DNA of 46,010 nucleotides from Rhodospirillales bacterium. Lineage in GTDB: Bacteria > Pseudomonadota > Alphaproteobacteria > ATCC43930 > CGMCC-115725. The notes beneath the pieces were generated by a model. It did not search any database and was not told the origin of the DNA. It was given only the letters and a program-made list of their open reading frames with translations. This document shows positions 34,888 to 42,076 of this stretch, piece by piece. Every line of letters starts with the position of its first letter. The first letter of the stretch is position 1. The DNA lies in contig JAQGID010000205.1 in the NCBI GenBank assembly GCA_028291405.1, positions 1-46,010 of the forward strand, given 5' to 3'. Both the position numbers and the translations under genes were made by a program.

Positions 34888-35590
34888 CGACGACGACCTC
34901 TTTCGCGAATCGCTCGGTCTCAACCTGATCGACGAGGGCTACGAGGTCATCAATTTTGCGAGCGGGCCGCCGGTGCTGGACTATTTCGCCAAAGGCGGCC
35001 AGGCCGACGTCGTGCTGCTCGACTGGCGTATGCCGGAAATGAACGGGCTCGAGGTGCTGCGCGCGCTGCGCCGCTCCGGCACGACGATCCCGGTCATCTT
35101 CCTGACCATGTTGAGCGATGACATCTACGAGGAAGCGGCGCTCGAGGGCGGTGCCGTCGACTTCATCGACAAGTCGCGCCGCCTGTCGATCCTGGTCAAG
35201 CGGCTGCGTCTGATCGCCGAAGGGACGCGCCCCGCCGTCGAGAGCGAGGCCAAGCGGCAGACCGACAAGACGATCAACCTTGGCGGCCTCGAGCTGCGCT
35301 TCGACATCAACCGGGCGTGTTGGGCGGGGCAAACTCTCGACCTCACCCTCACCGAGTTCAGAATCGTCGCGGTGATGGCGATGCGCGCCGGGGAGGACGT
35401 GTCCTACCGCGAGATCTACGACCTCGTGCACGGCAAGGATTTCGTTGCCGGGTACGGTTCCGAGGGCTTCCGTGCCAATGTGCGGACCTTCATCAAGCGC
35501 ATTCGCAAGAAATTCCGAGATGTCGATCCCGAATTCGAGCACATCCATAACTACGCCGGTTTCGGCTACCGCTGGCTTACCGACGCCTAG
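34799..35590 (+). CDS. OmpR-type response regulator (GTG start)
   Basis: A 263-residue transcription factor. The receiver domain has RILLVDDDDLF, the phosphoacceptor Asp75 in VVLLDWRMPEM and Lys125 in FIDKSRR, where the usual KP is KS. The winged-helix domain has LTLTEFRIVAVMAMRAGEDV and RTFIKRIRKKFRDVDPEFEH, ending NYAGFGYRWL. It broadly resembles the ChvI type but with differences. I set the start at GTG 34799 because AGAGGAAA lies six bases upstream; ATGs at 34778 and 34847 have weaker sites. It overlaps the lipoprotein gene and is followed by its likely partner kinase. Confidence 0.92.
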   Translation: MSSGPTAASNNLSASAMRATAERSRILLVDDDDLFRESLGLNLIDEGYEVINFASGPPVLDYFAKGGQADVVLLDWRMPEMNGLEVLRALRRSGTTIPVIFLTMLSDDIYEEAALEGGAVDFIDKSRRLSILVKRLRLIAEGTRPAVESEAKRQTDKTINLGGLELRFDINRACWAGQTLDLTLTEFRIVAVMAMRAGEDVSYREIYDLVHGKDFVAGYGSEGFRANVRTFIKRIRKKFRDVDPEFEHIHNYAGFGYRWLTDA

Positions 35591-37127
35591 CGGCAGCGTC
35601 TTCCGGCGTTCCTGGAGGTGGCCCTATCGCTCGTTGGCGGCGAAGGCGATCCTGCTCGCCGTCATCTTTCTCGCCGTGCCCGTCATTCTGTATCGGCAGT
35701 TCGAGGCTGCCGACCAGGAAAAGCAGGATCTCCTGCTGCGCAGCGTGCGCGAGCAGGGACATCTGCTCGGCCAGGCGCTGCTGCCGCTGCTGGGCGAGCG
35801 CCCCGCGCTGCCGCAGATCGGCCAGGAGCTGGCCCGTTTCGCCGACAGCGTGACCAACGTCAAGCTGCTGTTCCAGCCGCCCGGAGGCGGCTTCTTCTAC
35901 ATCGCCTCGCAGCCCGTCGTGCCGCCGGCCAACCTCGACGTCGAGCGCCAGGAGCTGGAGCAGCAAGGCATTCTCGGTCGCCTGTCGGCGAGCTGCGACG
36001 GCGAGCTGCCGGTCGCCTTCCGCTACGCCCCGCCGGACGGCAACGACGAGGTCGTCACCTCGCTGACGCCGCTGAAGACTGCATCGGGCTGCTGGGCGAT
36101 CGTGACCTCCTTCGCCGCCGGCAGCCTGCCCGGCTCGCATCTCGGCGTGCCGTATTGGGCGACGCCCGAGGTCAAGTTTGCCGCCGTCATCTATCTCGCG
36201 ACGGTTGTCCTGACGCTGACCACCTTCCTCAGCGTCCGTCGCCGGCTGCGCCATTTCACCGAGCGTGCCCGGGCGATTCGCGACCACGGACCCGGCGCCG
36301 GCGGCTTCGCCGCGCAGAACGAGATCCCCGAGCTCGGCGTCGTCGCCGCGGAATTCGACCGCATGGTCGAGGTGCTGCGCAGCTCGGCCGACGATATCCG
36401 CCGCGCCGCAGAGGACAATGCGCACGCCTTCAAGACGCCGATCGCCGTCATCCGGCAGTCGCTGGAGCCGTTGCGGCGCGGCATCGCCGCCGACAACCAG
36501 CGGTCGGTGCGCGCCTTCGGCCTGATCGAGAGCTCGCTCGACAAGCTCGACGGCCTCGTTTCCTCGGCCCGCAAGCTCGATGTCGCCACAGCCGATCTGA
36601 TCGATACGCGGCGAGCCGAGTTCGACCTCTCCGCCCTGCTCGGCCGGCTGCTTCACGAGCACGCCGATACCTTGGCCAGGCATCAGCTCACATTGCGAGG
36701 CAACATAGCGCCGCAAATAATTGTATTTGCTAATGAAGAGATGATCGAAGTCGTTTGCGAAAACATCCTGAGCAACGCCATCTCCTTCTCGCCGAGAGGC
36801 GAAAGCATCGGCATCCGCCTGGCACCGGCCGGCGATCGTGCCGAACTGCTGATCGGCGATTCGGGCCCAGGCGTCCCGGAAGCCGACCTCGGACGGATCT
36901 TCGAACGCTACTTCTCGCAGCGACCGGCGCACGACCCGCTCGATGAGCACAGCGCGCATTTCGGCATCGGCCTCTGGATCGCGCGGCGCAACATCGAAAC
37001 CCTCGGCGGCACCATCGTCGCCGAAAACCGCAATCCGCACGGTCTGCTCATCCGCATCCAGCTGCCGCTCGCGACTGCGGCACGGACGATTCCGCCGCAC
37101 GCCAAGGCGCCGCCGCGCCTGTCCTGA
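35520..37127 (+). CDS. Membrane sensor histidine kinase partnering the response regulator
   Basis: The protein has a first membrane helix (AILLAVIFLAVPVILYRQF), a periplasmic sensor of about 150 residues and a second helix (FAAVIYLATVVLTLTTFLSV). A HAMP-like linker follows, then the phosphoacceptor region DNAHAFKTPIAVIRQSLEPL (His at codon 36423). The ATPase domain has ENILSNAISFSPRGE, GDSGPGVP and FGIGLWIARRNIETLGG. The start is uncertain. The ATG at 35520 overlaps the regulator gene by 71 bases and its first residues look like shadow sequence; a TTG at 35634 would start just before the first helix. It is co-directional and likely co-transcribed with the regulator. Confidence 0.9.
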   Translation: MSIPNSSTSITTPVSATAGLPTPSGSVFRRSWRWPYRSLAAKAILLAVIFLAVPVILYRQFEAADQEKQDLLLRSVREQGHLLGQALLPLLGERPALPQIGQELARFADSVTNVKLLFQPPGGGFFYIASQPVVPPANLDVERQELEQQGILGRLSASCDGELPVAFRYAPPDGNDEVVTSLTPLKTASGCWAIVTSFAAGSLPGSHLGVPYWATPEVKFAAVIYLATVVLTLTTFLSVRRRLRHFTERARAIRDHGPGAGGFAAQNEIPELGVVAAEFDRMVEVLRSSADDIRRAAEDNAHAFKTPIAVIRQSLEPLRRGIAADNQRSVRAFGLIESSLDKLDGLVSSARKLDVATADLIDTRRAEFDLSALLGRLLHEHADTLARHQLTLRGNIAPQIIVFANEEMIEVVCENILSNAISFSPRGESIGIRLAPAGDRAELLIGDSGPGVPEADLGRIFERYFSQRPAHDPLDEHSAHFGIGLWIARRNIETLGGTIVAENRNPHGLLIRIQLPLATAARTIPPHAKAPPRLS

Positions 37128-37226
37128 GGTTCGCCGCCCCGTCGGCAGACACTTTTTTGCCTCAGCCCGGCGACGGAACCGTTCAGTAAGCTTCGAAATC
37201 TGCGGACAAGATCGGAGCGAACTTTC

Positions 37227-37616
37227 ATGGATAACGCCAAGCTGCTATCCGCACTCGAAACCGCCGCCGAGGGAAGCGAATACCTCGATTACGCAATCCA
37301 ACGGGTCTTCGGACTGATGAAGCCGGTGCCGCTCTACTCGCGGTCGGTCGACGCGGCGTTGATGCTGGTCCCGAACGGCTGGTCGATTCTCCGCCTGGGT
37401 CAGCGCCATGATTGCCACGGCAATTTTTCCGGTTGGTTCGCCGAGCTCTACCGGGCACGGGATGCCGTCATCGAGCTGCCCTCGAACTCGGGCGGCGCGA
37501 CCGCGCCGCTGGCGCTCTGCGCCGCCGCCATGCGCGTCCGCGACAGCCTGGCCACCGCCGGACCGGAAGGTATCCGGTCCGCTCACGAAACCTTTCCAGA
37601 AAGGCATCGTGCATAA
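37227..37616 (+). CDS. Small protein resembling phage ABA-sandwich domain family
   Basis: The 129-residue product carries a layout I recall from short alphaproteobacterial and phage proteins. An ALETAAEGSEYLD-like opening leads to VPLYSRSVDAALMLVPNGWS and an aromatic strand region, then GGATAPLALCAAAMRVRDSL. The function is not known. The start ATG at 37227 has GGAGCG about ten bases upstream. It follows the kinase gene by 99 bases. A GGACCGGA hairpin (37560-37580) falls inside its 3' end. Confidence 0.8.
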   Translation: MDNAKLLSALETAAEGSEYLDYAIQRVFGLMKPVPLYSRSVDAALMLVPNGWSILRLGQRHDCHGNFSGWFAELYRARDAVIELPSNSGGATAPLALCAAAMRVRDSLATAGPEGIRSAHETFPERHRA

Positions 37617-37641
37617 AACTTTTTTGCCGATGCGAAATGGC

Positions 37642-37669
37642 TTGAAATTTTATCCGGGCTCATCATATT
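37642..37669 (+). promoter_or_regulatory. Candidate promoter for the ar8-like small RNA
   Basis: TTGAAA (37642-37647) and CATATT (37664-37669) are 16 bases apart, or TTGAAA with TATTGT (37666-37671) at 18. Either places transcription start near 37676, exactly where the small RNA hairpin begins. The -10 matches four of six positions. Confidence 0.5.
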
Positions 37670-37675
37670 GTGCAT

Positions 37676-37769
37676 TGCAGCATGAGCCCACACCGCGATG
37701 CGGTGCATGCTGTCCTTCTTGGGCGTTTCCTCCCTAAACTTGGGCCGTGTTCGCACGGCCCCTTTTTTT
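37676..37769 (+). ncRNA. Candidate ar8/MmgR-type small RNA
   Basis: This stretch between the ABA-like gene and the Nudix gene has the parts of a trans-acting small RNA. A 5' hairpin has stem CAGCATG/CATGCTG and inner stem CACCGC-GAT-GCGGTG (37678-37712). An unpaired TTTCCTCCCT core (37726-37735) follows, and then a terminator (GGGCCGTG-TTCG-CACGGCCC plus T7). I recall the UUUCCUCCCU core as the mark of the alphaproteobacterial ar8 family, whose member MmgR limits polyhydroxybutyrate build-up in Sinorhizobium. The core is complementary to GGAGG ribosome sites. An alternative fold pairs GCCCA (37686-37690) with TGGGC (37720-37724). Exact 5' end is inferred. Confidence 0.75.
37742..37769 (+). 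terminator. Rho-independent terminator of the small RNA
   Basis: Perfect 8-bp stem GGGCCGTG/CACGGCCC with a stable TTCG loop, one C, then seven T. It is the strongest terminator in the window and ends 15 bases before the Nudix ATG. Confidence 0.95.
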
Positions 37770-37784
37770 GCCCCGGAGGACTCG

Positions 37785-38393
37785 ATGGACGACGCCGCCC
37801 TGGAGATTCTCGCCTGCGAGACGGCGTATCGGGGCTTTTTCCGCATCGATCGCTATCGGCTGCGTCAACGCCACCATGACGGCTGGACGCCGGAGCTTAC
37901 CCGCGAGGTCATCGTCCAGCCTGACGCCGTCGGCGTGCTGCTTTACGATCCCGACCGCGACACGGTCGTGCTGATCGAGCAGCTTCGCCTGCCCGCCCAT
38001 CTCGCGGGATTTCCCGCAAGGCAGATCGAGATCGTCGCGGGTCTGATCGACACCGACGAGGATGCGGCCGCCGTCGCGATCCGCGAGGTCGGCGAAGAGA
38101 CCGGACTGGCGCTGATCGGCGATCTCCTGCCGATTCGCCGGTTCCAGACGAGCCCCGGCGGCTCGACCGAGACCGTCACCGTCTTCTGCGGCCGGGTCGA
38201 TTCGCGCACCGCCGCCGGGCTACACGGGCTCGCCGACGAGCATGAGGAGATCCGGGTCCTTGCCGTGAGCGCGGCGGCGGCTCTCGCGATGCTCGAATCG
38301 GGGGCGATCACCAACTCGCTCGCCCTGCTCGCGCTTTATTGGCTCGCCGCGAATCGGACGGCATTGCAGCGAGACTGGCCGAAGATCGGCTAG
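37785..38393 (+). CDS. Nudix hydrolase, ADP-ribose pyrophosphatase type
   Basis: A 202-residue protein with the Nudix box GLIDTDEDAAAVAIREVGEE then TGL (about 86-108), matching GX5EX7REUXEEXGU. VIVQPDAVGVLLYDPDRDTV precedes it. Length and the long N-terminal strand region match ADP-ribose pyrophosphatase (NudF) more than MutT. The ATG at 37785 has GGAGG seven bases upstream; the frame upstream is the small RNA region. It sits right after the small RNA terminator, so its own promoter is unclear. Its stop (TAG) overlaps the stop of the convergent ABC gene in a shared CTAG. Confidence 0.92.
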   Translation: MDDAALEILACETAYRGFFRIDRYRLRQRHHDGWTPELTREVIVQPDAVGVLLYDPDRDTVVLIEQLRLPAHLAGFPARQIEIVAGLIDTDEDAAAVAIREVGEETGLALIGDLLPIRRFQTSPGGSTETVTVFCGRVDSRTAAGLHGLADEHEEIRVLAVSAAAALAMLESGAITNSLALLALYWLAANRTALQRDWPKIG

Positions 38394-39190
38394 TCGAAAT
38401 CGACGAAGCTGTCGGCGATGGCCCGATCATAGCCGCGGGCGGCGCGCATCAGCTGCTGCGTATAGGGATCTTGCGCTACTCCGGCACGCAGGCTGGCGCT
38501 GTCGAGCTCCTCGACGATGCGGCCGCGGTTCATCACCGCGATTCGCTCGCACATATGCGCGACGACCGCGAGATTGTGGCTGACCAGGATGCAGGTCAGG
38601 CGCCGTCGCACCCGCAGCTCGCGCAGCAGGTTCAGGATCTCCGCCTGCACCGAGACGTCGAGCGCCGAGGTCGGCTCGTCGAGTAGCAGGATGCGCGGCT
38701 CCAGGATGAGGGCGCGCGCGATCGCGACGCGCTGGCGCTGCCCGCCGGAAAGCTGGTGCGGATAGCGGAAGCGGAAGCCGTCCTGCAACCCAACGTCGTA
38801 GAGGACGCGTTCGATGCGCCGCTGCCGGTCGTCCATGCTCTGGACCGCAAGGCCCTCGTAGAGAATCGCGTCGACGGTCTTGCGCGGGTGCAGCGAGCCG
38901 TAGGGATCCTGGAACACCATCTGGACGGTCTTGTAGAAGCGCTTGGCGCGGCGCTTCCCGATCTCCTGGCCGCGAATCGTCAGCCGGCCGCTCCAGTCGC
39001 GGTTGAGGCCGGAGATGACGCGCAGGATGGTCGACTTGCCCGAGCCCGATTCGCCGACCAGCCCGAAGATCTCGCCCTCGACGATCGAGAATGAGACGCC
39101 CTGAACTGCGGGAAAGCTCTGCGCCCCGCCGCCGAAACCGACGCGCAGATTCTCGACGCCGATGACGGTCAGGGCAAGCGGGTCGCTCAC
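38390..39190 (-). CDS. Peptide-type ABC importer, ATP-binding protein (second, DppF/OppF-like; GTG start)
   Basis: The 266-residue ATPase has Walker A GLVGESGSGKSTI (about 43-55), the Q-loop region MVFQDPYGSLHPRKTV, signature LSGGQRQRVAIARAL and Walker B ILLLDEPTSALD with a His switch. QDPYGSLHPR is characteristic of dipeptide/oligopeptide importers. It starts at a GTG at 39190 overlapping the upstream ATPase stop (GTGA). It is the last gene of the importer operon. Its TAG stop interlocks with the Nudix gene's stop. The substrate is unknown. Confidence 0.93.
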   Translation of the reverse strand: MSDPLALTVIGVENLRVGFGGGAQSFPAVQGVSFSIVEGEIFGLVGESGSGKSTILRVISGLNRDWSGRLTIRGQEIGKRRAKRFYKTVQMVFQDPYGSLHPRKTVDAILYEGLAVQSMDDRQRRIERVLYDVGLQDGFRFRYPHQLSGGQRQRVAIARALILEPRILLLDEPTSALDVSVQAEILNLLRELRVRRRLTCILVSHNLAVVAHMCERIAVMNRGRIVEELDSASLRAGVAQDPYTQQLMRAARGYDRAIADSFVDFD

Positions 39191-40029
39191 GGCGCGAGCC
39201 AGCTCTCGTCGCGCGCCAGCACCGGCAGCTGCTCGACCGCCCGCTCGAGTCGCGGAATTGCCGCCAGCAGGCCGCGTGTGTACGGGTGGCGCGCCTCGTG
39301 CAGCGCGCCCGCGGCACAGGTCTCGACGATCCGGCCGCCGTACATCACCGCGATCCGGTCGCAGAAGGCGGCGACGAGATCGATGTCGTGGCTGATGAAG
39401 ACGAGTCCCATGCCGCGCTGCCCCACGAGATCGTCGAGGATCGCCAGAATCTGCATCTGGATCGCGGCGTCGAGCGCCGAGGTCGGCTCGTCGGCGATCA
39501 GCAGATCCGGGCCGGCGATCACCATCATGGCGATCATCGCGCGCTGCCCCATGCCGCCGGAAAGCTCGTGCGGATAGGAAGCGAAGACGCGCTCCGGGTC
39601 GCGGAAGCGCACCGTCTGAAGCATCTCGAGCGTCCGCTGCCGCGCCTCCTCGGGACTTACGTGGCGATGTGCGAGATAGGCCTCGGCGATCTGCGCGCCG
39701 ATCGACATGACCGGGTTCAGCGCGAATTTCGGATCCTGCGTCACCATCGTGATGCGCCGGCCGCGAATCGACCGCATCTCCGCTTCCGATGCCGCGAGGA
39801 CATCGCTGCCCTGGAACCGCATGCTTCCCGCGGTCACAACGGCGGTTGGCGGCAGCAGCCGCAGGATGGCGCGGCCGACGGACGATTTCCCCGAGCCCGA
39901 TTCGCCGACGATGCCGAGCTTCTCGCGGCCTACCGTCAGATCGAGGCCGCGCACCGCCTCGACCGTCCGATGGCGGCCGGGATAGCGGACCCGGAGGTCG
40001 ACCAGCTCGAGCAGTGGCGTCTCGGTCAT
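39187..40029 (-). CDS. Peptide-type ABC importer, ATP-binding protein (first, DppD/OppD-like)
   Basis: A 280-residue ATPase with Walker A GIVGESGSGKSSV, MVTQDPKFALNPVMSIGAQI, signature LSGGMGQRAMIAMMV and Walker B LLIADEPTSALD. The C-terminal HPYTRGLLAAIPRLE is the oligopeptide-ATPase extension. The longer open frame to 40410 is a shadow of the permease; the ATG at 40029 overlaps the permease stop as ATGA. It pairs with the second ATPase as a heterodimer. Confidence 0.94.
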   Translation of the reverse strand: MTETPLLELVDLRVRYPGRHRTVEAVRGLDLTVGREKLGIVGESGSGKSSVGRAILRLLPPTAVVTAGSMRFQGSDVLAASEAEMRSIRGRRITMVTQDPKFALNPVMSIGAQIAEAYLAHRHVSPEEARQRTLEMLQTVRFRDPERVFASYPHELSGGMGQRAMIAMMVIAGPDLLIADEPTSALDAAIQMQILAILDDLVGQRGMGLVFISHDIDLVAAFCDRIAVMYGGRIVETCAAGALHEARHPYTRGLLAAIPRLERAVEQLPVLARDESWLAP

Positions 40030-41006
40030 CGCTGCTTCGGATCCAGCACGTCGCGCAACCCGTCCCCCAGGAGGTTGAAGCCGAGGCTGGCGATGCAGAT
40101 CGCCAACCCGGGAAAGAACGCGACCCACCATTGGTCGAGGATGAAGCGCCGCCCTGACGAGATCATCGCGCCCCATTCCGGCGACGGCGGCTGCGCCCCG
40201 AAGCCGAGGAAGCCGAGCCCGGCCGCGACCATGATGATCCCCGCCATGTCGAGGCTGAGCCGCACGACGACCGAGGACAGGCACAGCGGCATGATCTGGC
40301 GCAGGATGATGCGCAAGGGCCCCGCCCCCTGGAGACGCGCCGCCGCGACGAAATCGGTGCCGCGCAGCGCCAGCGTCTCGGCGCGCGCGACGCGAGCATA
40401 GGCCGGCCATGCCGTCAGCGCGATCGCAAGCACCGCGTCACCGGCCCCCGGCCCCAGCGCGGCGACGAGCGCGAAGGCGAGGATCAGCCGCGGACATGCG
40501 AGGAAGATGTCGGTGACCCGCATCAGCACGGCATCGACCCAGCCGCCGATGTACCCCGCCGTGCAGCCGATCAGCAGCCCGATCGGCCCGACGATGAGGA
40601 CGACGAGCATGACGATGCCGAGGCTGATGCGGGTGCCGTAGAGGACACGCGAGTAGACGTCGCGCCCAAGCTCGTCGGTGCCGAACCAGGCGCCCGCGCC
40701 CGGCGGCCGCAGCCGGGCGGCGAGATCCTGCAGATTGGGCGGTTGCGCCGCGAGCAGCGGCGCCAGCAGCGCGATCAGCAGCAGCAGCGCGACGATCGCC
40801 AATCCTGCGACGGTCAGCGGGTTGTGCCGCATCGCCGAGGCGATCTCGTAGGCCGAGCGGAAACGGGCCTGCCAGCGCGACCACGGATTCTCTTCGAACA
40901 GATAGTCCCGCCAGTGGAGCGGCACTTTCCCCGGCCGGATCGCGCCGGCGACCGGCGCGTCGCGCCCGCGGCGGCTGTGCGAGCGGCGGCGTCGACCCGG
41001 CATCAT
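40026..41006 (-). CDS. Peptide-type ABC importer permease (DppC/OppC-like)
   Basis: A 326-residue inner-membrane protein. It has an unusually long basic N-terminal region (about 1-70), then a first helix (PLTVAGLAIVALLLLIALLA) and four or five more segments. FGTDELGRDVYSRVLYGTRI is the permease signature before helix 2, and the coupling-helix region reads ALRGTDFVAAARLQGAGPLR. The two ATGs at 41006 and 41003 overlap the upstream permease stop. It pairs with the B-type permease. Confidence 0.93.
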   Translation of the reverse strand: MMPGRRRRSHSRRGRDAPVAGAIRPGKVPLHWRDYLFEENPWSRWQARFRSAYEIASAMRHNPLTVAGLAIVALLLLIALLAPLLAAQPPNLQDLAARLRPPGAGAWFGTDELGRDVYSRVLYGTRISLGIVMLVVLIVGPIGLLIGCTAGYIGGWVDAVLMRVTDIFLACPRLILAFALVAALGPGAGDAVLAIALTAWPAYARVARAETLALRGTDFVAAARLQGAGPLRIILRQIMPLCLSSVVVRLSLDMAGIIMVAAGLGFLGFGAQPPSPEWGAMISSGRRFILDQWWVAFFPGLAICIASLGFNLLGDGLRDVLDPKQR

Positions 41007-42073
41007 CGCGCCCGCGGATCGAGCCGCGGCTGGATCAGCTCGGCGGCGAGGTTGAGGACGATGAAGACGATGCCGACGACGATCGTCGCGCCGAGCACGG
41101 CGTTCATGTCGGCGTTTAGCAGCGAGTTCGTGATATAGGCGCCGATGCCCGGCCAGGCGAAGACGGTCTCGGTCAGGACCGAGCCTTCCAGCAGCCCGGC
41201 ATAGGACAGCGCGACGACGGTCACGAGCGGCGGCAGGATGTTGGCGAAGGCGTGTCGCCGGACGATCGCCGCTTCGGTAAGGCCCTTGATCCGCGCCGTC
41301 ACGATGTATTCCTGGCCGAATTGCTCGATCATCAGGCTGCGGGTCATCCGGCTGACATAGGCGAAGGAGTACCAGCCGAGCAGGCTCGCCGGCAGGATCA
41401 GGTGCCGCACCGCGTCGAAGAAGATCCACCACTGGCCTTCGACCAGGCTGTCGACAAGCAGGAGGCCGGTGATCGGCGTCACGATATCCTCATTGCCGAT
41501 ATCGATCCGCCCGGGTCCGGCGACGAGGTCGAGCTTGACGTAGAAGACCAGCAGGCCGACGAGGCCGAGCCAGAAGATCGGAATCGAATATCCCAGCAGC
41601 CCGACGAGGCGGATGCCGCGGTCGGCCCAGCCGTCGCGACGAGCCGCCGCGTAGACTCCCAGCGGCACCCCGAGGCCGACGCCGATCACCGTCGCCGCCG
41701 TCGCCAGCTCCACGGTCGCCGGGAAGAAATGCGCGATGTCCTCGATCACCGGGTTCGAGGTCAGGACCGAATTACCGAACTCGCCGTGCAGCGCTCGAAA
41801 GACGTAGATGAAGAACTGCTGATAGAGCGGCTTGTCGAAGCCGAGCGCGCTGCGGGCATGCGCGTAGGCGGCGCCGCTCAGCCGGTCGCCGAGCGCGGCG
41901 AGGATCGGATCGGTCGGCAGGACGCGGCCGATCACGAAAGTCACGAGCAGCAGCCCGAGCAGCGTCAGGACGACCCCGCCGGCGATCCTGCCGCTGCGCT
42001 TCAGCCGTTGCGCGCGGCGCAGGCCGCCGTCGGCGTCCGCGGCCGACCGCCGCAAATCTCGCGCCGATACCAT
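41003..42073 (-). CDS. Peptide-type ABC importer permease (DppB/OppB-like)
   Basis: A 356-residue inner-membrane protein. After a polar N-terminus, the first helix is GGVVLTLLGLLLVTFVIGRV, then LGFDKPLYQQFFIYVFRALH, typical of this family. The coupling region is TARIKGLTEAAIVRRHAFAN and the C-terminal motif is VFAWPGIGAYITNSLLNADM. The start ATG is three bases after the substrate-binding protein stop, and its own stop overlaps the C-type permease start. Confidence 0.94.
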   Translation of the reverse strand: MVSARDLRRSAADADGGLRRAQRLKRSGRIAGGVVLTLLGLLLVTFVIGRVLPTDPILAALGDRLSGAAYAHARSALGFDKPLYQQFFIYVFRALHGEFGNSVLTSNPVIEDIAHFFPATVELATAATVIGVGLGVPLGVYAAARRDGWADRGIRLVGLLGYSIPIFWLGLVGLLVFYVKLDLVAGPGRIDIGNEDIVTPITGLLLVDSLVEGQWWIFFDAVRHLILPASLLGWYSFAYVSRMTRSLMIEQFGQEYIVTARIKGLTEAAIVRRHAFANILPPLVTVVALSYAGLLEGSVLTETVFAWPGIGAYITNSLLNADMNAVLGATIVVGIVFIVLNLAAELIQPRLDPRAR

Positions 42074-42076
42074 CGG

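Noticed and set aside
37137-37167. GCCG/CGGC plus a T-run after the sensor kinase gene considered as a terminator
   Set aside because: The stem is only four base pairs and is set apart from the T-run by six bases.
37560-37604. Hairpins GGACCGGA/TCCGGTCC and CCTTT/AAAGG near a later T-run (37619-37625), considered as a terminator of the ABA-like gene
   Set aside because: The stems lie inside the coding end and are separated from the T-run by more than 12 bases, so intrinsic termination is not convincing.
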